From the NCBI GenBank assembly GCA_028824685.1, contig JAPPCZ010000068.1, positions 1 through 64,000 on the forward strand: a stretch of 64,000 nucleotides of DNA. The letters are read 5' to 3'. This document shows, piece by piece, positions 53,183 through 61,335 of the stretch. A model generated the notes under the pieces. It saw nothing but the letters and a program-made list of their open reading frames with translations, was not told where the DNA came from and made no database searches. The position numbers and the translations under genes are program-made. Source of the DNA: Candidatus Poribacteria bacterium. Lineage in GTDB: Bacteria; Poribacteria; WGA-4E; WGA-3G. Position 1 is the first letter of the stretch, and each line of letters begins with the position of its first letter.

Positions 53183-54309
53183 AGATCCGAACCATCACCA
53201 CAGGTATACCTAACCCGTTTTTTCGTTCCTACCTCAAACAGGCAGCCGAATTTAGCGCCGCATGCCGAACCCACTTTGAAGCAAACGACTATGAGGTCCA
53301 GTCAACACGCGTAAGTTGTCAAATCTGGAATGAAGCACGAAATGTAGATACAATCCTTAAATTAGAATCCAATGCCAAGACATTAGGGATTGAATTCCTC
53401 AGTTTAGGCACAATCTCTCCAGAAGCACAGCACGCCACAAAACATCTTGAGTTTCTCACCGATATAATTGTCCAAAGTGAATCGCTTTTTGCCACGACTA
53501 CCATTACGACACAATCAAGACAGATTGACTCAGGCATCACTGAAAGCACTGCAAACATCATTCAGCAGATAGCACACCAAACTGATGATGGCTACGGCAA
53601 CCTCCGCTTTGCTGCGTTGATGAATTGTCCTCCAAATACACCCTTCTTCCCAGCTGCTTTCTGGCATGATACCCAAACTAACTTCGGCATAGGATGGCAA
53701 GCAGCTGACCTCGTGCAAGATGCTTTCACAGATGCCCCCAATTTGGAAACTGCTCTGCAAAACCTGAAAACAGTTATGGAGGAAGAAGGACAAAAAATTG
53801 TTTCGTTAGCGCAGGCATTCGCACAGAAATGGGGTATAAAATTTGTTGGCATTGACGTATCGCCTGCACCGATGGGAGATGAGAGCATCGCTTATGCGAT
53901 GGAACAACAATTATCAGGACACTTCGGTGAACGCGGCACCTTGACAGTTGCTGCAGGTATAACGCGAACGCTGCGCTCACTCTCCCTACCGCTGTGTGGA
54001 TATTCGGGATTAATGCTTCCTGTCCTTGAAGATGTCGGATTGGGAAAACGCAGTGAGGAGGGACTTTTTAATTTAGACAGTCTTTTACTCTATTCTACCG
54101 TCTGCGGAACCGGTTTGGATACAATTCCTATCCCTGGCGACGCTTCTACATCTCAAATCGCCGCTATTCTCACTGACGTTGCCACCCTCTCAACACAACT
54201 TAAAAAACCACTATCTGTCCGCCTTTTCCCCGTTCCTGGACTCAAAGCTGGTGATATGACGCAGTTTCAATCTCCGTATCTCACAAATACTGCTGTAATG
54301 CAGATTTAG
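53179..54309 (+). CDS. DUF711-family protein
   Basis: 376 aa. Begins MKIRTITTGIPN and contains GYGNLRFAALMNCPPNTPFFP, FVGIDVSPAPMGDESIAYAM and GLKAGDMTQFQSPYLTNTAVM, the pattern of the DUF711/UPF0210 family, which has a pyruvate-formate-lyase-like or unknown fold and no settled function. It is coupled to accA by a 4-base overlap, so it may be translated with it; no functional link is known to me. Confidence 0.75.
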   Translation: MKIRTITTGIPNPFFRSYLKQAAEFSAACRTHFEANDYEVQSTRVSCQIWNEARNVDTILKLESNAKTLGIEFLSLGTISPEAQHATKHLEFLTDIIVQSESLFATTTITTQSRQIDSGITESTANIIQQIAHQTDDGYGNLRFAALMNCPPNTPFFPAAFWHDTQTNFGIGWQAADLVQDAFTDAPNLETALQNLKTVMEEEGQKIVSLAQAFAQKWGIKFVGIDVSPAPMGDESIAYAMEQQLSGHFGERGTLTVAAGITRTLRSLSLPLCGYSGLMLPVLEDVGLGKRSEEGLFNLDSLLLYSTVCGTGLDTIPIPGDASTSQIAAILTDVATLSTQLKKPLSVRLFPVPGLKAGDMTQFQSPYLTNTAVMQI

Positions 54310-54342
54310 GAAGAAGATCAAGGCGAGATATAAACTTTTTCC

Positions 54343-54371
54343 TTGCGAATTGTCATACCCTTTGGTATGAT
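54343..54371 (+). promoter_or_regulatory. promoter with overlapping inverted repeat (cupin-sulfatase genes)
   Basis: TTGCGA (54343-54348), a 17-base spacer and TATGAT (54366-54371). The perfect inverted repeat CATACC-CTTT-GGTATG (54354-54369) covers spacer and -10, where a repressor would block RNA polymerase. The next gene starts at 54434. Confidence 0.6.
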
Positions 54372-54433
54372 GGTATGAATTGAATTCAACGAATGTTGTC
54401 TACCGAATTAATATACATCGGAGGTGCTTCACT

Positions 54434-55162
54434 ATGTATATGCGGCATTGGTTACAAAGTCCTTCAAGCCTTACACACGGCAACATCATTAAACGTGAAA
54501 TCTTTAGCAAACAAACAGAGGAAAATTCAGAAAAAGAAGGTGCGATACTCAGATACGTTGATAGTTTCTCCCGATGCTATCTTGAACCACGGATTGCTTC
54601 AGTCCCTACTTCATTAGATGATCGACAACTTATTTTCTACATCGTTGACGGTTCCGGTGTATTTGAGGCTGGCGACTTAAAGCAACAAGTTACAGAAGGC
54701 GATGCAATCCTAATCCCTCCAAGACTTTCCCATATTTTGAATAATCCAGAGAACACGCCATTAGAATTCCTGATGTTAGAAGAGATTATTCCTGATGGCG
54801 TGGAGGCACCACGTAAGGACGCACTTATCAGAAACTACCGCGAACGTCCTTTAAGTCAAGGACATTGGACACACCTCGTACATCCAATTTTCGGTCAAGA
54901 CGACGGTTTGGTGGTGCTGCATTCGGTGTTGGTAGTGCGGATTGAAGCGATGCAAACGCCTGATACGCATGGACACGGTCCAGATATGGACGAAGTGTGG
55001 TATATGCTTGAAGGAAACGGCATCCATGTTGTTAGCAGGAATGTGTATCGTCAGATGCCCGGTGATGCAGTCTCTGTTGCGCCATCAAATCCAGGGCATA
55101 GTCTCATCAATGATACAAATGAGCCACTAATAACTTTCTATTTCGCGCGGTATACTCGGTAA
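54434..55162 (+). CDS. two-domain cupin protein
   Basis: 242 aa from the ATG at 54434, which follows GGAGGTG at eight bases. N-terminal cupin (about 60-125: GSGVFEAGDLKQQVTEGDAILIPPRLSHIL) and C-terminal cupin (about 165-240: HGHGPDMDEVWYMLEGNGIHVV, PSNPGHSLIND) with candidate metal-binding His residues in HGHGPDMDE and GHS. Function unknown; bicupins include dioxygenases, isomerases and sensors. It is 11 bases from the sulfatase gene, so they are probably co-transcribed. Confidence 0.8.
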   Translation: MYMRHWLQSPSSLTHGNIIKREIFSKQTEENSEKEGAILRYVDSFSRCYLEPRIASVPTSLDDRQLIFYIVDGSGVFEAGDLKQQVTEGDAILIPPRLSHILNNPENTPLEFLMLEEIIPDGVEAPRKDALIRNYRERPLSQGHWTHLVHPIFGQDDGLVVLHSVLVVRIEAMQTPDTHGHGPDMDEVWYMLEGNGIHVVSRNVYRQMPGDAVSVAPSNPGHSLINDTNEPLITFYFARYTR

Positions 55163-55173
55163 AAGGAATAACT

Positions 55174-56631
55174 ATGAGCGACAAACCCCATGTATTGCTA
55201 ATTTCCACAGATCATTGGCCCAACTCACTGCTTGGCGTCAGTGGACATCCAAATATCCAAACACCAACACTTGACTCACTTGCACGCGCTGGCACTCGAT
55301 TCACCAACGGATACAGCGAATGTCCAGTCTGTGTCCCTGCCCGAAAAACATTGATGACAGGAACAACAACGCGCACCCACAAAGACAGGGTTTTCAACGA
55401 CAAAAAGGGAATAAACGGACTCCCAACAATCGCACAGACGTTTCGGAACGCAGGATATCAAGCTTATGCAGTCGGCAAGCTGCACGTCTATCCGCAACGT
55501 GACCGCATCGGATTTGATGATGTGATTTTAGGTGAAGAAGGCAGATTACAATACGGTGCCATTGACGACTATGAACTCTTCCTCGGTGATAGAGGCTACG
55601 CGGGGCAGCAATTCGCACACGGCATGTGTAACAACGATTATCTTAATCGTCCTTGGCACCTTCCAGAAGATTGCCACGTCACCAACTGGAGCACACAACA
55701 GATGGTGCGCATGATAAAACGTCGCGACCCAACCCGTCCGGGATTCTGGTTCTTGTCCTATTGCCACCCGCATCCACCTTTGGCACCGCTTCAGTGTTAC
55801 ATGGATATGTACCGAGAGATTGATATAGACATGCCCTATCACGGCGAATGGTCTAAAGACACAGACAAGCTGCCATTACCGCTAAAATCACGCCAGATGC
55901 AGGATGCACGATACAATGAAAATCTAATCCGCTCCGCACGCCAAGCATTTTACGCACTCTGCACGCATATTGACCACCAATTGCGCGTTGTTGTCGGCAC
56001 ACTACGCGAAGAAGGGTTGTTGAACAACACCATAATACTCTTTACATCCGACCATGGCGATATGCTTGGAAATCATCGCATGTGGGCAAAACGCCTCTAT
56101 TATGAAGATTCCACCAACGTCCCAATGATTCTTGTTGGCACTGCGGGCGATGACAGGGTGGGACACCATAGGGTAGATGACCGTCTCGTCGGATGGCAGG
56201 ACGTTATGCCGACACTGCTTCATCTTGCAGGGGTTGATATACCAGATACGGTTGACGGCATGCCCATGGTAGGCGACACAAAACGTGAATGGTTATATGG
56301 TGAAGTTGGCGACGGTAATAGCGGTACCCGAATGATACATGAAGGACGCTATAAACTTATTTACTATGCCACTGGAAACTACCGACAACTTTTCGATTTG
56401 GAAGAGGATCCGCGAGAGTTAAACGACTTGTCCGATTCGTCCGCGCATGCTGAAATACTTGAGCGATTGACAAACCTTCTAATTGGTGAACTCTATGGCG
56501 GCGATGAAAAATGGGTGCAAGATGGTGAACTTGTTGGTTTGCCTGACAGAGAGTATCGCCCATCTGCCAATCGTAGTTTATCTGGGCAGCGTGGACTTCA
56601 TTGGCCACAGTCTCCGTCTACTGGACGTTGA
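55174..56631 (+). CDS. one-Cys sulfatase (arylsulfatase superfamily), cytosolic form
   Basis: 485 aa. The sulfatase signature CVPARKTLMTG is present: Cys53-x-Pro-x-Arg57, where Cys becomes formylglycine. Metal ligands are visible at Asp13 (STDHW) and in FTSDHGDMLG. The family hydrolyses sulfate (or phosphonate) esters; related marine enzymes act on sulfated polysaccharides. No signal peptide, so the substrate would be met inside the cell, or export uses another route. A formylglycine-generating enzyme is not in the window. Confidence 0.9.
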   Translation: MSDKPHVLLISTDHWPNSLLGVSGHPNIQTPTLDSLARAGTRFTNGYSECPVCVPARKTLMTGTTTRTHKDRVFNDKKGINGLPTIAQTFRNAGYQAYAVGKLHVYPQRDRIGFDDVILGEEGRLQYGAIDDYELFLGDRGYAGQQFAHGMCNNDYLNRPWHLPEDCHVTNWSTQQMVRMIKRRDPTRPGFWFLSYCHPHPPLAPLQCYMDMYREIDIDMPYHGEWSKDTDKLPLPLKSRQMQDARYNENLIRSARQAFYALCTHIDHQLRVVVGTLREEGLLNNTIILFTSDHGDMLGNHRMWAKRLYYEDSTNVPMILVGTAGDDRVGHHRVDDRLVGWQDVMPTLLHLAGVDIPDTVDGMPMVGDTKREWLYGEVGDGNSGTRMIHEGRYKLIYYATGNYRQLFDLEEDPRELNDLSDSSAHAEILERLTNLLIGELYGGDEKWVQDGELVGLPDREYRPSANRSLSGQRGLHWPQSPSTGR

Positions 56632-56679
56632 ATGTCCTTACTATAATGTGGTATTATTCTAATAGGACTTACGCACATG

Positions 56680-56703
56680 GTAGGCGCGGTTTCTAACCGC
56701 GCC
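56680..56703. repeat. GTAG-headed hairpin with TTTCTAA loop
   Basis: GTAGGCGCGGTT, TCT, AACCGCGCC: perfect stem. It lies in the 117-base gap between the sulfatase and the type I restriction operon. Confidence 0.7.
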
Positions 56704-56749
56704 GGACATCTCTTATGAAATTACTGAAATAGGACGATCTAAAAAGTTT

Positions 56750-58354
56750 ATGGCAAAAAAGAATTCAAACACAAATAATAACGGTGCAACACTCGGCTTT
56801 GAAGCGACTTTATACCAAGCAGCTGACAAACTTCGCAATAACATGGATGCTGCTGAGTACAAGCATGTCGTGTTAGGGTTGATTTTTCTCAAATACATCT
56901 CAGATTCTTTTGAGGAAAAGTATAAGTTTCTACTTCAACAATTTGCCAATTCACAAAGTGATTACTATGTCAAAGAAGAAAGTGCCCGTTTTGACTACGC
57001 AGAGGATAGAGATGAATACTCGGCAGAAAACATCTTTTATGTGCCGAAGGAAGCACGTTGGTCATATTTGCAAAGCAAAGCTAAGCAACCAGAAATAGGG
57101 AAACTGATTGATGACGCGATGCATGCCATTGAACAGGAAAATCCGAGACTCAAGGGTGTTCTGCCTAAAGACTATGCACGCCCAGGACTTGACAAGCAAC
57201 GACTCGGTGAACTCGTCGATCTCATCGGCACTATCGGTTTGGGTGATGAGGAAAATCGCTCAAAAGATATTTTAGGCAGAGTTTATGAATACTTCCTCGC
57301 ACGGTTTGCCAGTGCCGAAGGCAAAAGAGGCGGTCAGTTCTACACACCCCGTTGTGTTGTGCAGCTGCTCGTTGAAATGCTCGCGCCATATCAAGGACGG
57401 ATTTACGACCCTTGCTGCGGCTCAGGCGGCATGTTTGTCCAAAGTGAGGAATTCGTTGAAGCACACGGCGGACAGCGTGATGACATCTCTATCTATGGAC
57501 AGGAGTCCAACCAAACCACGCGGCGATTGGCACTGATGAACCTCGCTATTCGAGGCATTGAGGCGGATCTTGGACAGGAACGTGCCGACAGCTTCCATGA
57601 TGATCAACACCCAGACCTGAAAGCTGATTACATCCTCGCCAATCCACCTTTCAACAGTAGCGACTGGCGCGGTGAACAATTGCGTGAAGATAAACGTTGG
57701 GTTCACGGCACACCACCAACCGGTAACGCTAACTATGCTTGGGTGCAGCACTTTATCTATCACCTCGCGCCAAACGGTATCGCTGGATTTGTGTTGGCGA
57801 ACGGTTCAATGAGTACCAATACCGCAACCGAAGGCGAAATTCGCAAAAACATTGTTGAAGCAGACTTGGTGGATTGTATGGTCGCGTTGCCCGGACAACT
57901 TTTCTATTCTACATCTATTCCTGTTTGCCTATGGTTTATTGCAAGGAATAAGGAAAATCATCGCTTTCGGCAACGTACAGGTGAAACACTTTTTATAGAT
58001 GCCCGCAGGTTAGGAAAGATGATTGACCGTGTCCATCGTGAGTTAACGAATAAAGAGATTACACGCATTGCCGAAACCTATCACGCATGGCGCGGCGATG
58101 AAGGCGCAAGTGAATATGCTGATGTCCCCGGATTCTGCAAAAGTACCAAACTTGACGAGATTCAGGAATATAGATGCGTGCTTACACCAGGACGATATGT
58201 CGGTATTGCGGATATTGAGGATGACGAAATTCCCTTTGAAAAACAGATAACGCAACTTTCCGAAAAACTCTATGAACAACTTGCAGAATCCGAAAAACTT
58301 GGCGCAGCCATTAAGAAAAATTTAGAGGTATTAGGTTATAGGGATGAGCAATGA
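56750..58354 (+). CDS. hsdM: type I restriction-modification system, DNA methyltransferase subunit
   Basis: 534 aa. N-terminal HsdM helical domain (~15-150), then N6-adenine methyltransferase with SAM motif [11 protein letters not shown] (Asp220 onward) and catalytic NPPF (298-301). [18 protein letters not shown] is a family hallmark. With HsdS it methylates the recognition site; with HsdR it cuts. Stop overlaps the next start by ATGA, so the hepT-like gene is translationally coupled to hsdM, not an accidental neighbour. Confidence 0.97.
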   Translation: MAKKNSNTNNNGATLGFEATLYQAADKLRNNMDAAEYKHVVLGLIFLKYISDSFEEKYKFLLQQFANSQSDYYVKEESARFDYAEDRDEYSAENIFYVPKEARWSYLQSKAKQPEIGKLIDDAMHAIEQENPRLKGVLPKDYARPGLDKQRLGELVDLIGTIGLGDEENRSKDILGRVYEYFLARFASAEGKRGGQFYTPRCVVQLLVEMLAPYQGRIYDPCCGSGGMFVQSEEFVEAHGGQRDDISIYGQESNQTTRRLALMNLAIRGIEADLGQERADSFHDDQHPDLKADYILANPPFNSSDWRGEQLREDKRWVHGTPPTGNANYAWVQHFIYHLAPNGIAGFVLANGSMSTNTATEGEIRKNIVEADLVDCMVALPGQLFYSTSIPVCLWFIARNKENHRFRQRTGETLFIDARRLGKMIDRVHRELTNKEITRIAETYHAWRGDEGASEYADVPGFCKSTKLDEIQEYRCVLTPGRYVGIADIEDDEIPFEKQITQLSEKLYEQLAESEKLGAAIKKNLEVLGYRDEQ

Positions 58355-58764
58355 GTTTACAATTGGATAGCTTAAGAAAATCTATTGATAGTTTGGAACG
58401 TTCTGTCAAGACAGCAAGTAGAATTGATGACTCTGATGAAGATTTGCAAGAAGCGGTTCGCGCAGGAGTTATTCAACATTTTGAAGTTGCTTATGAGTTG
58501 TCGTGGAAAATGCTAAAGCGATGGCTTAAAGAAAATATTGGTGCTGCCTCTGTTGATGGTGTTACCCAACGGAACCTCTTTCGTTTAGGTGCAGAAAATC
58601 GTCTCATCGCTGATGTAGAACGTTGGATGGAATATCACAATGCACGTAATTCGACTTCTCACACCTACGATGAGGATGCTGCCTTAAATGTATTTACGGA
58701 AGCCACTGAATTTGTCCATGATGTCAAACATCTTTTAAAGATGTTGGAGGCGCGTAATGATTGA
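58351..58764 (+). CDS. hepT: HepT-like HEPN protein (nucleotidyltransferase substrate-binding family)
   Basis: 137 aa, helical. It belongs to the HI0074-type nucleotidyltransferase substrate-binding family (HEPN superfamily). The toxin motif is intact: Arg99-N-S-T-S-His104-T-Tyr106, i.e. R-x4-H-x-Y as in HepT RNases, where the partner MntA adenylylates the Tyr. It overlaps hsdM by 4 bases and the MntA-HsdS fusion by 8, placing a toxin-antitoxin pair inside the type I operon. Toxicity is inferred from family knowledge; some HI0074-type proteins have no shown RNase activity. Confidence 0.85.
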   Translation: MSLQLDSLRKSIDSLERSVKTASRIDDSDEDLQEAVRAGVIQHFEVAYELSWKMLKRWLKENIGAASVDGVTQRNLFRLGAENRLIADVERWMEYHNARNSTSHTYDEDAALNVFTEATEFVHDVKHLLKMLEARND

Positions 58765-60388
58765 CCTTAGTCCGAAGCATTTTGAAACAGTTCAACATAT
58801 ACTCGCAAAGCATGTCCCTGGGTGTGAAGTTCGCGCTTTTGGATCCCGGGCAAAGTGGACAGCTGAGGATTATTCCGATCTTGATCTCGTCGTAATAGAC
58901 AATCAAACATCCAACCTTGGACAGATACGTCAATTAACAGAGGCGTTTGAAGAATCCAATCTCCCGATTCGAGTTGATGTCTTAGATTGGCATACGATAT
59001 CAGAAGAATTTAAGAAAATAATTATAGAGAAATACGTGGTAATACAGCAAGCAGGATTCGGTGGCGGTTGGGTAAAACTAAGATACATTACCCAAGCAAT
59101 TGTAGATTGCGAACACAAAACCGCTCCAATTGAAGACGTGGGTATTCCCTCGATTCGCACTACCGATATCAAGAATGGACATATAGATCTTCGCAACGCG
59201 AACAAAGTTTCCAAAGAAACCTATAGCGAATGGACAAAACGGATGAAACCTCGTCCTGGAGATTTAATTTTGTCAAGAGAGGCACCAGTTGGAGAAGTAG
59301 GTATTATACCAAAGGGTGCGAAAGTTTGTCTTGGTCAACGAACTGTCCTTATCCGTCCGAATCGTGAAAAGGTTTCTCCGCGTTATTTACTTTATCTTTT
59401 ATTAACGCGCGAGATGCAGCATGAAATGACTTGTCGCGCCGAAGGGTCAGTTGTACCCCATCTGAACATGTCGGATATTCGGGATCTTGAAATACCCATC
59501 CTACCACCCTTATCTGAACAACGCCGTATAGCGCATATCCTCGGCACGCTTGACGACAAAATTGAACTCAACCGACAGATGAATGAAACTTTGGAAGCAA
59601 CAGCACGCGCAATTTTCAAGTCGTGGTTTGTTGACCTTGATCCCGTAAAAGCCAAAATGGAGGGACGCACACCTGTATGTATGGATGCCAAAACCGCTGC
59701 CTTATTTCCATCAGCATTCCAAGATTCTCCACTGGGAAAGATTCCGAAAGGGTGGAAAGAGGAAAAAGTTGGTAATCTTGTTGAAATTGTCAAAGGGAGA
59801 TCTTATCGCAGTAGTGAACTAAAGGAATCAGACGTTGCTTTGGTTACACTAAAATCAATCATGCGCGGTGGTGGTTACCGTCCAAATGGGTTGAAGTCTT
59901 ATACTGGAAAATACAAACCGGAACAGGTTATCGCTCCTGGCGAACTGGTTGTTTCTTATACTGATGTTACACAAGAGGCGGAGGTTGTCGGCAAGCCTGC
60001 AATTGTTAGAGGAGACGAGGGATATCAAACACTTGTTGCATCTTTGGATTTAGGTATTATCCGCCCCCTGGAATCTACTGTTTCTATTTTGTTTCTCTAT
60101 TGCCTTTTCCGAGAAAGACGTTTTCAATCTCATATCTATGGATATGCAAACGGAACAACTGTATTACATTTAAGTAAAGATGGTATACCAAGTTATCAAT
60201 TTGCCTTTCCTCCAGAAAAAATACGGTGTCTTTTTGATTCGATAGCAGAACCAATTTTCGCAAAAATTGAATCTAATGAAAACGAATCCCGCACGCTTGC
60301 TCAAACGCGTGACACGCTGCTGCCAAAACTGTTGTCAGGAGAGGTACAGGTGAAACAGATTGAAGAGCAACTTAGCGATTTAAACTGA
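58757..60388 (+). CDS. hsdS: MntA-like nucleotidyltransferase fused to type I specificity subunit HsdS
   Basis: 543 aa. Residues 1-~97 are a minimal nucleotidyltransferase: Gly29-Ser30-x10-Asp41-x-Asp43 (FGSRAKWTAEDYSDLDLVV) and Asp74 (RVDVLDW) complete the GS-x10-D-x-D...D set of MntA antitoxins. From ~104 it is a full-length HsdS: first target-recognition domain (VKLRYITQAIVDCEH...), conserved helix (LPPLSEQRRIAHILGTLDDKIELNR in parts), second domain (~335-480) and final helix (LAQTRDTLLPKLLSGEVQV). No start codon with a ribosome-binding site precedes the HsdS part, and the frame is unbroken. HsdS chooses the DNA site. The fusion would tie antitoxin to a stable R-M complex. Confidence 0.88.
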   Translation: MIDLSPKHFETVQHILAKHVPGCEVRAFGSRAKWTAEDYSDLDLVVIDNQTSNLGQIRQLTEAFEESNLPIRVDVLDWHTISEEFKKIIIEKYVVIQQAGFGGGWVKLRYITQAIVDCEHKTAPIEDVGIPSIRTTDIKNGHIDLRNANKVSKETYSEWTKRMKPRPGDLILSREAPVGEVGIIPKGAKVCLGQRTVLIRPNREKVSPRYLLYLLLTREMQHEMTCRAEGSVVPHLNMSDIRDLEIPILPPLSEQRRIAHILGTLDDKIELNRQMNETLEATARAIFKSWFVDLDPVKAKMEGRTPVCMDAKTAALFPSAFQDSPLGKIPKGWKEEKVGNLVEIVKGRSYRSSELKESDVALVTLKSIMRGGGYRPNGLKSYTGKYKPEQVIAPGELVVSYTDVTQEAEVVGKPAIVRGDEGYQTLVASLDLGIIRPLESTVSILFLYCLFRERRFQSHIYGYANGTTVLHLSKDGIPSYQFAFPPEKIRCLFDSIAEPIFAKIESNENESRTLAQTRDTLLPKLLSGEVQVKQIEEQLSDLN

Positions 60389-60402
60389 AGGAGAGACTTC
60401 AC

Positions 60403-61334
60403 ATGGTTACACTGGAAGGAGTAAACGCAAAAATCCAAAGAGCGCAAGATGAAATTGAACGCTTATCAAAAGATGTTGCGGCAAGTTGTGAAGCGCAACG
60501 TGTGTTATTTTCCGAAGAACCGCAACCAGATGTTGGGACAAAATTTGGATATTTCGAGGCGAAACGCCTATTGTTCCAATAGAATACTCAGTTCGCTTGG
60601 GAGAAGTAGTATACAATCTAAGGTCTGCCCTTGACCAATTGGTTTGGCAGTTGGTACATGCAAACTATAAGATGCCAGGCCGTCATAACGAATTCCCGAT
60701 ACTTGAGGACGAATCTCGTTTCAACGAAGTAGTGAAAAGCAAACTTAAAGGAGTTAGTCAAGAATCTTCGGATAAAATTAAAGAAATGCAACCTTTTTGC
60801 GGAAATGACGAATGGGATGCCCTTAAAACGCTTCATGCTCTCTGCAATATTGATAAACACAGAAACGTTATTTTCCCGTTTTATACTGTGGATCGTTGTA
60901 AGGTGACCTATAATGGAGGAGGTGATCCTGATATAAAACCTCATGTGCATTTAATTCATGTATCCGAACTAAGAAAAGACTCTATAGCATTTTCGACCCG
61001 GCCACCAGATGCTAATTTTTCCATTGTCTTGTTTGTAGATATGAAACTGAGTGGATCTGGTACACTTGATATAAAAAAATACATGAATGTGGAGTCAGAT
61101 GAACAGCAGGTAATTTTGGTACTTAGGGACTGTTTTTCAGCTGTCCATGCTGCTATTGATTATCTGAGTAGTGAAATACAAAAACACCCTCTATTTGGTA
61201 AACGCCCTCCATTACTTGGTCTGCAATCAGTTGATTTTGAGCGTCCCTCGTTTATTCGAGAAGATAACTACAACGACTTAATGCGACAGCTATTTGAAGA
61301 TTGGGAGGAGTTGTTACCTAACTCAAAGCAATAA
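60403..61334 (+). pseudogene. hypothetical protein within the R-M operon, one-base frameshift
   Basis: The ATG at 60403, 14 bases after hsdS, gives a helical N-terminus (VTLEGVNAKIQRAQDEIERL) that runs out of frame after PDVG. A missing G in the GGG at 60535-60537 explains it: with GGGG the reading continues D-K-I-W-I-F-R-G-E-T-P-I-V-P and into VVYNLRSALDQLVWQLVHAN, then a ~240-residue domain (LHALCNIDKHRNVIFPF). Full length ~310 aa. The Y-N-L-R-S-A-L-D core is familiar from many uncharacterised bacterial proteins. Role unknown; it could be a defence accessory. Confidence 0.65.
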
Positions 61335-61335
61335 C

